A stretch of DNA of 64,000 bases from the NCBI RefSeq assembly GCF_000010525.1, contig NC_009937.1:1245501-1309500 (forward strand), in the 5' to 3' direction. The notes under the pieces are model-generated. The model was not told where the DNA came from. It worked only from the letters and a program-made list of their open reading frames with translations, and did no database searches. The DNA is from Azorhizobium caulinodans ORS 571. GTDB taxonomy: Bacteria; Pseudomonadota; Alphaproteobacteria; Rhizobiales; Xanthobacteraceae. The position numbers and the translations under genes are program-made. Shown piece by piece: positions 27,593 to 39,036 of this stretch (positions within the stretch are counted from its first letter, which is position 1; every line of letters begins with the position of its first letter).

Positions 27593-28300
27593 ATGGTTAA
27601 GGGCGCACGCGCGATCGCTGCGACGATGGTGATGGGCTTGTTCGCGGCCGGCTGCCAGGCTCCGGGCGGTCCTCCGAGCTGGGGCACCTCCGTGGTCAAG
27701 GAGACCGACGGCTTCGGCGACTATTACGAGACGGTCATCAACGTGCCCGCGCCCACCGGCGCGCCGCGGGCCTTCTCCTGCGCGGGGCCGTGGGGGCCGT
27801 CCACCAGTGACACCGTGCTCAAGGGCATCTTCGGCGGCGGCCGGGCCGTGCAGGCCACCGACGTGCTGCGGCCCGACGGCACCACCGGCCCCGGCACGAT
27901 CGTGCTGCCGAACGATCCCCAGCTGCGCGTCTCCGTGGCCTGGGCGGACGGCTTCGCCTATGCCGGTCCCATCCGCTTCAACTTCACCGAGCAGTCGGCC
28001 TGGTCGGTCAACGGCGTGCGCATCGGCTCGACCATCGCCGATCTCGAACGGGCCAACGGCAAGCCGTTCCGTCTCGTCGGCTTCGGCGGCGATGCCGGCG
28101 GCGTGGTGACGGACTGGCAGGGCGGCGCGCTCGCCAACCTGCCCGGCGGCTGCAACCTCACCGTCCAGCTCGCCATCTCCGCCCTCGCGCCGGCGAGCGC
28201 GCAGGCCAAGGTGGTGGGGCCGAAGGTCTTCCTCTCCACCGATCGCAACGTGCGGGCGCTCAAGCCGACGGTCGGCCGCTTCTGGGTCATGTACAACTGA
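27593..28300 (+). CDS. Predicted lipoprotein of unknown function (235 aa)
   Basis: The signal ends in a lipobox (LFAAGCQ, Cys about residue 21). The mature part has no family motif I recognise; it is rich in Gly and Thr with short beta-like stretches (VRIGSTIADLERANGKPFRLVG). Two Cys in the mature part (FSCAGPWG; GGCNLTV) may form a disulfide in the periplasm. The start at 27593 follows a GGGAGG-type site (AGCTGGGAGGCTGGC). It is divergent from the MFS gene. Confidence 0.65.
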   Translation: MVKGARAIAATMVMGLFAAGCQAPGGPPSWGTSVVKETDGFGDYYETVINVPAPTGAPRAFSCAGPWGPSTSDTVLKGIFGGGRAVQATDVLRPDGTTGPGTIVLPNDPQLRVSVAWADGFAYAGPIRFNFTEQSAWSVNGVRIGSTIADLERANGKPFRLVGFGGDAGGVVTDWQGGALANLPGGCNLTVQLAISALAPASAQAKVVGPKVFLSTDRNVRALKPTVGRFWVMYN

Positions 28301-28394
28301 TGGGCGCGATCGGGGGTTGATTGACGACGGTATGACCTTGGGGTGTCATGCGGACGGGCTGGTTTCTCCGGCCGCGTCTCATTGAAGGTGCTTC

Positions 28395-28661
28395 ATGTCT
28401 CTGTCCCGCCTTTTCAATCCGTCCCTGGCCGTTGGTGCCGTGCTTGGCGTGAGCGTTGTCCTCGGCGCCCAGGCCTTCTTCGACGGCCGCGCGCTGGCCA
28501 ACCAGCCCTTCATGGACGCCGCGCTGGCCTCGCTGCGGGCGGCGCGGGAAAATCTGGTGCAGGCGACCCCCAACAAGGGCGGCCATCGCGACCGGGCCAT
28601 CGATCTGGTGGATCGGGCCATCGAACAGGTCAAGGAAGGCATCGCCTACGCCGCCCAGTGA
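28395..28661 (+). CDS. Small secreted helical protein (88 aa)
   Basis: The first ~35 residues form a signal or membrane anchor (LAVGAVLGVSVVLGAQAFF). The mature part is a helical hairpin-like stretch (MDAALASLRAARENLVQA, NKGGHRDRAIDLVDRAIEQV). Small alphaproteobacterial proteins with the sequence ATPNKGGHR are common and uncharacterised. AGG lies 6-9 bases before the ATG. No link with its neighbours is evident. Confidence 0.65.
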   Translation: MSLSRLFNPSLAVGAVLGVSVVLGAQAFFDGRALANQPFMDAALASLRAARENLVQATPNKGGHRDRAIDLVDRAIEQVKEGIAYAAQ

Positions 28662-28789
28662 GGGGAGGCGGAAGCCGGACGCCGTGTCCGGCTTCCCGTT
28701 CGCGCAAGGCCGCAAAAACGCCGCCTGCGCATGCTGGATCAGGAAGGTAGAAGCCGCGACAGCGGCAACGGCAGACAGCCGGAGGACGC

Positions 28790-29476
28790 ATGGATTGGGT
28801 GACGTTCTGGGATGGAGCCCATTCCATCTATGTGAACGACCGGCACAAGATGGTGCATTACCAGCGCATCACCGCCGACATCGTTTCCCTTATTCCCGAT
28901 CCGTCCAGCCGCGTGATGGACTATGGGTGCGGCGAAGCGCTGGGCGCGCCGACGCTGGCCGACAATTGCGCGCAACTGATCCTCGCCGATGCGGCGCCGA
29001 CCGTGCGGGCGACCTTGAAGGACCGGCTCGGCGGCGAGCCGAACATCTCCGTCCTCTCCCCGGAGGAAACGGCGGAACTCCCCCCGGCCAGCCTCGATCT
29101 CATCATCGCCAATTCGCTGCTCCAGTATATTTCCAAGGCCGATCTCAAGGCCTTGCTGGCGCAGTGGCGGGGCCTGCTGGCGCCCGGCGGCGCGGTCATC
29201 CTGGCGGACGTGATCCCGCCCAACGTCAGCGCGGTGCAGGATGCGGCGGCACTCCTCACCTTCGGCGCGCGCGAGGGCTTCTTCTTCTCTGCGCTCCTCG
29301 GTCTCGCCAGGACGGCAGTCTCGCCCTATCGCAAGCTCAGGGCCGACCTCGGGCTGACCACCTATGAGGAAGGCGAGATGATCACGCTGCTGCGGGGCGC
29401 CGGCTATCTGCCCCAGCGCCTGCCGAAGAACATCGGCCACAACCAGCGCCGCATGGCCTTCCGGGCCGTTCTGTAA
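28790..29476 (+). CDS. Class I SAM-dependent methyltransferase
   Basis: The Rossmann SAM-binding motif I is RVMDYGCGEAL (about residues 41-51), followed by LILADAAPTVRA (acidic end of strand 2), a motif II-like LDLIIANSLLQYI and a post-II LLAPGGAVILADVIPP. The 228-residue protein resembles Methyltransf_11/25 enzymes. The substrate is not indicated. A GGAGG precedes the ATG by about 6 bases. A convergent GtrA gene follows. Confidence 0.8.
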   Translation: MDWVTFWDGAHSIYVNDRHKMVHYQRITADIVSLIPDPSSRVMDYGCGEALGAPTLADNCAQLILADAAPTVRATLKDRLGGEPNISVLSPEETAELPPASLDLIIANSLLQYISKADLKALLAQWRGLLAPGGAVILADVIPPNVSAVQDAAALLTFGAREGFFFSALLGLARTAVSPYRKLRADLGLTTYEEGEMITLLRGAGYLPQRLPKNIGHNQRRMAFRAVL

Positions 29477-29486
29477 GGGCGGCGGG

Positions 29487-29930
29487 CTATTCGGCCCGCT
29501 GCTCGCGCGCACCGGCCTTATGGGCGAAGGCCCAGATCCGGTAGGCACTGAAGGTCCAGATCATCACCAGCCCGGTCGTGATGGCCTGCGCCAGCAGGTA
29601 ATAGAGCCCGATGCGGTGCACCAGCAGGTCCATCAGCACCCCGGTCATGATGAAGGCAATACCGGCCACCGTGGCGAAGCGGGGCAGGGCGCCCGCGTGG
29701 CTGCGCGTCGATTCGAAGGTGAAACGACGGTTGAGGCTATAGGAAATGACGCTGCCGACGATGAAGCCCGCCAGGGAGGCAAGAACCGGCCCTGCCCAAT
29801 TGCGCTCCACCATGATGGCCAGCGTGGTGAAATGGCCGGCCGCCGCGGTCAAGCCCACGCCCACGAACGTCGCGAACTGAAGGAAGAAGGCGCGGTGACG
29901 CTGGGCGAGGCGGGTCAGGAGGGCGAACAC
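29487..29930 (-). CDS. GtrA-family membrane protein
   Basis: Four membrane helices, with the GtrA pattern FLQFATFVGVGLTAAAGHF near the start and VGSVISYSLNRRFTF in the middle (the NRRFTF motif is diagnostic). GtrA-like proteins help move lipid-linked sugars across the membrane for cell-surface glycan modification. The GTG at 29930 has GGAG 8 bases upstream and gives a family-typical 147 residues; the frame is open to 30077, but that extension has no homology-like content. Confidence 0.78.
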   Translation of the reverse strand: MFALLTRLAQRHRAFFLQFATFVGVGLTAAAGHFTTLAIMVERNWAGPVLASLAGFIVGSVISYSLNRRFTFESTRSHAGALPRFATVAGIAFIMTGVLMDLLVHRIGLYYLLAQAITTGLVMIWTFSAYRIWAFAHKAGAREQRAE

Positions 29931-30132
29931 GAAACAGGCTCCGGTGGGCCGGGACGATCGAGGCGTCTTCCGTCGCGAGAAATTATGGTCTAAGGAAGCC
30001 CAATCCGCGTGCAGGGGCGGAGAAATTTCTGCGTCCCCCGCATTGCCGCCGCCGTCCACAAGGACGGATCCACTCATTCAGGGGCGCGTGACCCGCGGCC
30101 CTTTTTTTGCGCCCGTCGAGCGCCAGAGATAG

Positions 30133-33456
<3,324 letters not shown>

Positions 33457-33799
33457 TGGCAGGCCGGCGGCGGCGGGAGAGCCTTGGTTCTCCCGGCGCC
33501 TGACCGGAGCGGAACCGTGGTATTCAGCCTCGCATCGGCCGTGGGCCGGTGCGAGCTATTCGGCTTTTGTCCGGGCACAACGAAGCCCGCCAGGCGTTGC
33601 CGGCGGGACCCCTTCGGGCAGCTTCGGCGTTGGGGGTGGAATGTCCGCGGAGATTGCGGGACGCTCCTTCCGTCCGATTCCCGGACGGGGCCGCAATGTC
33701 TGGATGCCGGACGTGTTGAGATCGACGTGTGGGCGCGGGTGGCGGGTCGAACCGGCCATCGCGCGCATCGCCGGCATGAGGAGGTTCTAGGTAGGACCC
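33457..33799. other. carB-greA intergenic region with hairpins
   Basis: The 343 bases hold a hairpin after carB (33474-33480 with 33489-33495) and a 12-bp, one-wobble hairpin near 33530-33556 (CTCGCATCGGCC / GGCCGGTGCGAG). The rest is presumed greA promoter DNA. Open frames here have no recognisable content. Confidence 0.45.
33474..33495 (+). terminator. Hairpin after carB
   Basis: CGGGAGA (33474-33480) pairs with TCTCCCG (33489-33495), loop of 8 bases, 18 bases after the carB stop; no T-run. Confidence 0.4.
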
Positions 33800-34273
33800 A
33801 TGGAAAAGATTCCCATGACGGGGGCGGGTTTCGTCGCCCTTGAGGAAGAGTTGCGTTTCCGTCAGCAGGTGGAGCGCCCGCGGATCATCAGCGCCATTTC
33901 CGAAGCGCGCGCCCATGGCGACCTCTCCGAGAATGCCGAATATCACGCGGCCAAGGAGCTTCAGTCCCTGAACGAGGGCCGGATCGCGGAGCTCGAGGAC
34001 AAGATCTCGCGCGCCGAGGTCATCGACGTGTCCAAGCTCTCGGGCGACATCGTGAAGTTCGGCGCCACCGTCACGCTGGTGGACGAGGACACCGAGGAAG
34101 AGCGCGTGTGGCAGATCGTCGGCGACAGCGAGGCTGACGCGAAGGCGGGCCGCATTTCCATCTCCTCGCCGGTGGCGCGTGCGCTGATCGGCAAGAAGAA
34201 GGGCTCGTCCGTCGAGGTCGTGACGCCCAAGGGTGCGCGCTCGTTCGAGATCGTCGAGGTCCGCTGGGCCTGA
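33800..34273 (+). CDS. greA: Transcription elongation factor GreA
   Basis: The 157-residue protein has the N-terminal coiled coil with the acidic tip region [17 protein letters not shown] (the GreA signature, DLSENAEY) and the C-terminal FKBP-like domain ([21 protein letters not shown]...[10 protein letters not shown]). It binds in the RNA polymerase secondary channel and rescues backtracked complexes by stimulating transcript cleavage. The ATG has a GGTAGGA-type site upstream. Full length. Confidence 0.96.
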   Translation: MEKIPMTGAGFVALEEELRFRQQVERPRIISAISEARAHGDLSENAEYHAAKELQSLNEGRIAELEDKISRAEVIDVSKLSGDIVKFGATVTLVDEDTEEERVWQIVGDSEADAKAGRISISSPVARALIGKKKGSSVEVVTPKGARSFEIVEVRWA

Positions 34274-34346
34274 GGGCGTCCGGAGTGGCGTCTCTGTTCT
34301 GGGGCGTCGGAGTGTTCCGCAGCGCGGGGCCTCCGGCGCCCTTTTT
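34273..34346 (+). terminator. Terminator after greA
   Basis: AGGGCGTCCGGAG (34273-34285) can pair with CTCCGGCGCCCT (34331-34342) with one bulge, directly followed by TTTTT. It lies in the gap between convergent greA and the Lrp gene, and probably ends greA transcription. Confidence 0.55.
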
Positions 34347-34422
34347 GCGTGGGCCGAGGCGTACGAAACGTCTGTTTTGCCGGGACTTTACGTCGCAACG
34401 GCGACCGGTCTCGGCGGTCCGC

Positions 34423-34941
34423 TCACTCCGGGGGCGGGGAGCCCTCTTCCAAGGGCACGATGGGCGCGTTCTTGGACTGCTTCAGCGTCAGCGCCGTCTT
34501 CACATTGCGCACGTTGGGCGCGGAGGTGATCTCCAGCACGAATTTCTGGAAGGTCGGCAGGTCGGGCGCGACGCAGAGCATCAGGAAGTCCACGTCGCCC
34601 GAGAGCATCCAGGAGGCGCGCACCAGTGGCCAGTGTTCGATCCGCGCCTCGAAGGCAGCAAGGTCGGACCCCGCCTGGCTGATGAGATGCACCATGGCAA
34701 AGGCCATGAGGTCGTAGCCGAGCTGCTTCTCGTCCAGCAGCGCCCGGTAACCCTTGATGATTCCGTCTTCCTCGAGGCTGCGGACGCGGCGCAGGCAGGG
34801 CGGAGCGGAAATGCCGACGCGGCGCGACAGCTCCACGTTGGTCATGCGGCCGTCCCGTTGCAGCTCGGCCAGGATCTTCCAGTCCACGGCATCGAGACGA
34901 ACGGTCAAGGGGGAATCCTCCGGGGCGATTTCGTCAGGCAC
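34423..34941 (-). CDS. Lrp/AsnC-family transcriptional regulator
   Basis: HTH domain LDAVDWKILAELQRDGRMTN, VELSRRVGISAPPCLRRVRS, followed by a RAM/ACT-like ligand domain (YRALLDEKQLGYDLMAFAMV; WMLSGDVDFLMLCVAPDLP). The protein would sense amino acids and act as an octameric DNA-bending regulator. The GTG at 34941 gives 172 residues, close to family length; the frame is open further upstream to 35127 without homology-like content. It is divergent from trxB; in rhizobia an lrp gene also sits next to trxB. Confidence 0.85.
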   Translation of the reverse strand: MPDEIAPEDSPLTVRLDAVDWKILAELQRDGRMTNVELSRRVGISAPPCLRRVRSLEEDGIIKGYRALLDEKQLGYDLMAFAMVHLISQAGSDLAAFEARIEHWPLVRASWMLSGDVDFLMLCVAPDLPTFQKFVLEITSAPNVRNVKTALTLKQSKNAPIVPLEEGSPPPE

Positions 34942-35223
34942 CTTAGTGAAGCCTAGACGCAGCGCAACGAAATAATATTGCGCGACGCCGCGGTGCACCG
35001 ATTCGATGCGTTCGCACGGTGGGATCGCGGCGAATTGTCTGCGGGAACTGGGGACATCCCCCGGTGGCGCGACTGCAACGCGTGTTGAGCCTTGTCGCCT
35101 GCGCAACCCGCCCCTACATTCCCGCATAGCTCTTTGTCAATGCGTCCGATCTCGGCTGCGCCTACGCGCCGGCGCCGGATGCGGGCGGTCCCGCATGGGC
35201 ACCGTCGAGGTTCGAGGACGGAA

Positions 35224-36183
35224 ATGGCTTCCCACAGCAAGGTCATCATCATCGGGTCCGGCCCGGCCGGGTACACGGCGGCGATCTACGCCGCCCGCGC
35301 CATGCTGGAGCCGATCCTGTTCGAAGGCATCCAGCCCGGCGGCCAGCTGACCATCACCACCGATGTCGAGAACTACCCTGGTTTCGCCGATGTCATTCAG
35401 GGGCCATGGCTCATGGAGCAGATGCGCGCGCAGGCCGAGCACGTCGGCACGCGCATCCTCTCCGAGCATGTGGCGAGCCTCGACCTCTCCCGGCGTCCGT
35501 TCAAGATGGTGACGGAAGGCGGGGAGACCTATGTGGCGGACGTCGTGATCCTCGCCACCGGCGCGCAGGCCCGCTGGCTCGGCCTCGGGTCGGAGGAAGC
35601 CTATCGCGGCTTCGGCGTTTCCGCCTGCGCCACCTGCGACGGCTTCTTCTATCGCGGCAAGGACGTGGTGGTGGTGGGCGGCGGCAACACGGCCGTCGAG
35701 GAAGCGCTCTTCCTCACCAATTTCGCCAGCAAGGTCACGCTGGTGCACCGCCGCGACAAGCTGAGGGCCGAGCGCATCCTCCAGGACCGCCTGTTCGCCC
35801 ACCCGAAGGTCTCGGTGGTGTGGAATGCGGCCATCGATGAAATCCTCGGCGTCAGCGAGCCCGTATCGAAGGTGACGGGCGTGCGGCTGAAGGACGTGAA
35901 CACCGGCGCCCATGCGGAGCTGGCCACCGATGGCGTGTTCATCGCCATCGGCCATGCCCCCTCGACGGCGCTGGTGGAAGGTCAGCTTCGGATCAAGTCC
36001 GGCGGTTATGTTTGGACGGCGCCGGATTCCACGGCCACCTCCGTGCCCGGCGTCTTCGCCGCCGGAGACGTGGCCGACGACGTGTTCCGACAGGCGGTGA
36101 CGGCCGCCGGCCGGGGCTGCATGGCGGCGCTGGAGGCGGAACGCTTCCTCGCGCAGCACGAGGTGGCGGAAGCCGCAGAGTAG
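35224..36183 (+). CDS. trxB: Thioredoxin reductase
   Basis: FAD-binding [16 protein letters not shown] at residue 11 on, the redox motif CATC (Cys135, Cys138) in [20 protein letters not shown]-binding [14 protein letters not shown], and a C-terminal FAD motif [20 protein letters not shown]. It passes electrons from NADPH to thioredoxin in the cytoplasm. The ATG at 35224 has a GAGGACGG site and starts the conserved region; a GTG upstream at 35092 is rejected. 319 residues, normal for low-molecular-weight TrxR. Confidence 0.96.
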   Translation: MASHSKVIIIGSGPAGYTAAIYAARAMLEPILFEGIQPGGQLTITTDVENYPGFADVIQGPWLMEQMRAQAEHVGTRILSEHVASLDLSRRPFKMVTEGGETYVADVVILATGAQARWLGLGSEEAYRGFGVSACATCDGFFYRGKDVVVVGGGNTAVEEALFLTNFASKVTLVHRRDKLRAERILQDRLFAHPKVSVVWNAAIDEILGVSEPVSKVTGVRLKDVNTGAHAELATDGVFIAIGHAPSTALVEGQLRIKSGGYVWTAPDSTATSVPGVFAAGDVADDVFRQAVTAAGRGCMAALEAERFLAQHEVAEAAE

Positions 36184-36250
36184 GCCGCTGGAGTACGCGG
36201 CGTTTCGCACGGGCCTCAGGCCGTCGGAGCGCGCGTCCTCTTCCAACAAG

Positions 36251-36305
36251 TTAGGGGGCGATCCCTCAGGTCGTGTTGGCTCAACAGGACCGGATCGCGC
36301 CCTAA
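36251..36305. promoter_or_regulatory. Long imperfect inverted repeat before the LysR gene
   Basis: TTAGGGGGCGATCC (36251-36264) and GGATCGCGCCCTAA (36292-36305) match in 13 of 14 bases across a 27-base spacer, ending 12 bases before the LysR start. It could be an autoregulatory LysR operator, a trxB terminator without T-run, or a 5' UTR hairpin. Confidence 0.4.
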
Positions 36306-36317
36306 GGGCAGGGTGTG

Positions 36318-37208
36318 ATGGACTGGGACAAGCTCAAGGTTTTTCACGTGGCCGCCGAGGCCGGGTCCTTCACCCATGCGGGCGAGACACTGGGCCTGTC
36401 CCAGTCCGCCGTCAGCCGCCAGGTTTCGGCGCTGGAGCAGGAACTGAAGGTTCCCCTGTTCCACCGCCATGCCCGCGGCCTGATCCTGACGGAGCAGGGC
36501 GAACTGCTCTATCGCACCGCCCATGAGGTGTTCCTCAAGCTGGAATCGGCCCGCGCCCAGCTCACCGACAGCCGCGAGAAGCCGAACGGCGAACTGCGCG
36601 TCACCACAACGGTCGGCCTCGGCACCCATTGGCTGACCGCCCGCGTGGGCGAGTTCGTGGAGCTTTATCCGGACATCCGCATCCAGCTCATCCTCACCGA
36701 CGAGGAACTGGATCTCGCCATGCGCGAGGCGGACGTCGCCATCCGCATGCGCCAGCCGGTGCAGCCGGATCTGGTGCAGCGCAAGCTCTTCACCGTGCAT
36801 TTCCACGCCTATGCCTCGGTGGATTATCTCAAGCGCCATGGCCAGCCGCGCACGCTGGAAGAACTGGACAAGCACCGCATCCTCCTGCTCGGCGGGCCGA
36901 TCCCGAGCTATTTCCAGGGCCTCAACTGGCTGGAGCATGCGGGCCGCGACGGTTCGACGCCCCGCGTGCCGGCCTTCGAGGTCAACAGCGTGCTCGGCCT
37001 GAAGCGGGCCGTGGAGCGCGGCGTCGGCATCGGCACGCTGCCCGATTATCTCTCGGATGACTCTTCGTCGCTCGTGCAGCTCTTCACCGACCGCGAGACG
37101 CCTCAACTGGAGGCTTACTTCACCTATGCTCAGGAAATGCGCTCCGTGGCGCGCATCCAGGTGTTCCGGGACTTCCTGATTTCGAAGGCGCAGCGCTGGA
37201 GCTACTGA
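36318..37208 (+). CDS. LysR-family regulator (LsrB/VtlR-like by position)
   Basis: A LysR winged helix (LKVFHVAAEAGSFTHAGETL, LSQSAVSRQVSALEQELKVP) precedes an effector domain (GELRVTTTVGLGTHWLTARV...). The 296-residue protein lies directly downstream of trxB and upstream of a terminator-ended small RNA candidate. In Sinorhizobium, Agrobacterium and Brucella the LysR regulator LsrB/VtlR occupies the same position (trxB - lsrB - abcR) and activates an AbcR small RNA. Identity with LsrB/VtlR is therefore a synteny-based inference. The ATG at 36318 is preferred to the GTG at 36315. Confidence 0.82.
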   Translation: MDWDKLKVFHVAAEAGSFTHAGETLGLSQSAVSRQVSALEQELKVPLFHRHARGLILTEQGELLYRTAHEVFLKLESARAQLTDSREKPNGELRVTTTVGLGTHWLTARVGEFVELYPDIRIQLILTDEELDLAMREADVAIRMRQPVQPDLVQRKLFTVHFHAYASVDYLKRHGQPRTLEELDKHRILLLGGPIPSYFQGLNWLEHAGRDGSTPRVPAFEVNSVLGLKRAVERGVGIGTLPDYLSDDSSSLVQLFTDRETPQLEAYFTYAQEMRSVARIQVFRDFLISKAQRWSY

Positions 37209-37330
37209 GCGTGACAGGGGAATGACGCGGGCGTCGTTGGATCACAAATGAGCCAAGCGCCGCGCACATGCCTGACATGCGGTCATTCCGCATTGCATTA
37301 TGCCTACAGGACGTGCACTTTGCACTTGCA

Positions 37331-37436
37331 CTGATCGCGCCGTGAGCGGCGCAGTCAGGTGTTCCCCTCTGGAAGGTTCGCCGCTCTGCGGCGATACTTG
37401 CCGGGCCTCTCGCGAGGTCCGGCATTTTTCTTTTCT
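37331..37436 (+). ncRNA. AbcR-like (alpha-r15 type) trans-acting small RNA candidate
   Basis: Three stems in about 105 bases: GCGCCG-TGAG-CGGCGC (37337-37352), CGCCGC-TCT-GCGGCG (37379-37393) and an 11-bp terminator stem (37399-37424) followed by TTTTTCTTTT. Between the first two stems is an unpaired C/U-rich stretch (TTCCCCTCT, 37362-37370) able to pair with Shine-Dalgarno sequences. Hfq-dependent AbcR RNAs of rhizobia have this layout and lie downstream of a LysR gene next to trxB, as here. The 5' end is an estimate; only one copy is seen. Confidence 0.55.
37399..37436 (+). terminator. Strong Rho-independent terminator
   Basis: TGCCGGGCCTC and GAGGTCCGGCA form an 11-bp stem with one G-T pair and a TCGC loop, then TTTTTCTTTT. 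It is the best intrinsic terminator in the window and sits about 190 bases past the LysR stop with no ORF before it. Confidence 0.85.
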
Positions 37437-37661
37437 ACTCCCGTGTTGCTGTCCCCGACGCCGATACCGGCCACCGGCGTGCGTTGCCCTGGCCTGCTGC
37501 GGCCCGGCGCATGCGCCATGCAACGAATCCCATGCGACGGGGCGCGTTGTGTGCGCTGCACAAGAGGCCGACATCTTCCGCTGTGTGCGCTGTGTGCGGG
37601 TGCCTCCGGCGGAACCCGGCACCGGACGGCGGGTTCCTGTTTCCTGAGACAGGAGACCTGG

Positions 37662-37904
37662 ATGGCGCAACACCTTCTCCCGGCGGACAACGCGCTTGCG
37701 TTTCCGCTTCTGGCCGGGCCTTTTCCGCCGCCCGAGCCGCCCGAGCCCATTCCCCCCATGCCACCACTCACGCCGCCGCCTCCGACCCGCGAGCCGGACG
37801 ATCTGCCGGAGCCTGGCCCGGATCTGCCGCCCCTTCCCGAGGGCGATCCCTCCCGCGAGCCGCGGGAAGAGCCCGGCCCGCCGCCTATGCCAATGAACGC
37901 ATGA
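37662..37904 (+). CDS. Small proline-rich protein (80 aa)
   Basis: The ATG has a perfect AGGAGA site 5 bases upstream. After MAQHLLPADNALAFPLL the protein is almost entirely PPxP, PEPP and EPGP repeats (PPPEPPEPIPPMPPLTPPPP). No membrane or signal sequence. It probably forms a polyproline-II rod or binding linker; no family recognised. It lies between the small RNA candidate and the dipeptidase gene, both of which it may precede or follow transcriptionally. Confidence 0.55.
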   Translation: MAQHLLPADNALAFPLLAGPFPPPEPPEPIPPMPPLTPPPPTREPDDLPEPGPDLPPLPEGDPSREPREEPGPPPMPMNA

Positions 37905-37989
37905 CCCTTCGAGGCTCGGGTGGCCGCTGACGGATCGGTGCATGGACACGGGCTCTCGAACGGGCTCTATGGAGCGCGGAGGTGCTTCC

Positions 37990-38622
37990 ATGTCCGTGTC
38001 CGCCGAACCTGTCCTGCCTGCGCTCTTCGTCGACGTCCCCGCAGTGGTCCCGAACGTGATCGTGGATCTGCGCTATGCCGGGCCGAACAATTTCGTCGGG
38101 GTGCGGGTGGACGGGTATGAAGCCGAGCGGGCGCTGCTGACCCGGCCGGCGGCGGAAGCGGCCGCCCGCGTTGCCGAAGGGCTGGCGCGGCAGGGATTGG
38201 TGCTGAAGCTGCTGGATTGCTATCGCCCCACGCGGGCCGTTGCGCATTTTGCCCGCTGGGCCGCGGATACGAACGACCTCGGCACCAAGGCCGATTTCTA
38301 TCCCGACCATGACAAGCCGGAGCTGTTCGATCTCGGCTATATCGCCGGCCGCTCCAGCCATTCGCGCGGCTCGACCCTCGACCTGACGCTGGCCCATGCC
38401 TCGGACGGCACCGAGCTCGACATGGGCACGCCGTTCGACCTCTTCAGCGAGCGCTCCTGGCCGGCCTCGCTGGCGGTGACGGACGCGCAGCGCGACAACC
38501 GCCGTCTGCTCGCTGCTGCCATGACGGACGCGGGCTTCGAGCCCTTCCTCATGGAATGGTGGCACTTCACCCTGAAGGGCGAGCCGTTTCCCGACACCTA
38601 TTTCGACGCGCCGATCCGCTGA
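37990..38622 (+). CDS. D-alanyl-D-alanine dipeptidase (VanX/DdpX family)
   Basis: The VanX/peptidase M15D motifs are present: VDLRYAGPNNFVG, LLDCYRPTRAV, SSHSRGSTLDLTLA (SxHxxGxAxD zinc motif) and EWWHF (third zinc ligand with the catalytic Glu). The enzyme cleaves D-Ala-D-Ala, and in Gram-negatives DdpX is used for peptidoglycan recycling. The ATG at 37990 has GGAGG 8 bases upstream; an in-frame ATG at 37942 adds 16 non-conserved residues. No signal peptide, so cytoplasmic. It is convergent with the selenium cluster, stops 9 bases apart. Confidence 0.88.
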   Translation: MSVSAEPVLPALFVDVPAVVPNVIVDLRYAGPNNFVGVRVDGYEAERALLTRPAAEAAARVAEGLARQGLVLKLLDCYRPTRAVAHFARWAADTNDLGTKADFYPDHDKPELFDLGYIAGRSSHSRGSTLDLTLAHASDGTELDMGTPFDLFSERSWPASLAVTDAQRDNRRLLAAAMTDAGFEPFLMEWWHFTLKGEPFPDTYFDAPIR

Positions 38623-38631
38623 CCGGCAGCG

Positions 38632-39036
38632 TCAGGAGAGGTTGATTTCCTCGATCTGGAGCCGGCGGCCCCAGGCATCGAAGAACTGGCCTTCGTTCAG
38701 CACCAGGCGATCCTCGCGCACGCGGCTTTCCACCTCGCGCAGGCGGGCGCGGGCGTCCTCGTTCTCCAGCGGGCCGTCCGGATCGAACTGCGCGAAGAAG
38801 GCGGCACCGTCCCACTTCAGGCCCGAACCTGCAAACAGGGCGACGATCTGGCCCCAGGTGATCTCGTCGCCGATGATGTTCAGGAAGGTGGAGGCGAGCG
38901 GCTTCACCTGCGTCTCGCCGATCTCCACCAGAATGACGAGCGCGGTGAACGGGCCTTCCTCCGAGAAGGACTCCTGAAGCCAGGCCTCGAACTCGTTCGC
39001 GCTTCCCGGCCGGGTGGACTTGTCAGTAATCGACAC
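38632..39036 (-). CDS. Unknown acidic protein at the end of the selenium cluster (134 aa)
   Basis: A GTG start with GGAG 8 bases upstream overlaps the preceding ORF by 14 bases. The protein (VSITDKSTRPGSANEFEAWL...) contains PLASTFLNIIGDEITWGQIV and a C-terminal LNEGQFFDAWGRRLQIEEIN. It is soluble, without Cys or metal motifs, and matches no family I can name. Its overlap with the upstream ORF, itself coupled to selB, suggests it is the last gene of the fdo-sel operon and works with formate dehydrogenase or selenium use; that is context-based inference. Confidence 0.6.
   Translation of the reverse strand: MSITDKSTRPGSANEFEAWLQESFSEEGPFTALVILVEIGETQVKPLASTFLNIIGDEITWGQIVALFAGSGLKWDGAAFFAQFDPDGPLENEDARARLREVESRVREDRLVLNEGQFFDAWGRRLQIEEINLS

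Larger units (their letters stand above)
37209..37661. other. Intergenic region containing the small RNA candidate
   Basis: The first half holds TGCAC-rich sequence (37310-37333) and the three-hairpin RNA candidate ending at 37436. The second half (37437-37650) is rich in GTGCGC/GTGTGCG repeats and leads to the ribosome-binding site of the proline-rich gene. No protein gene is credible between the LysR gene and 37662. Confidence 0.5.

Noticed and set aside
37437-37660. A second tandem AbcR-like RNA
   Set aside because: No second terminator or matching C/U-rich region could be found.
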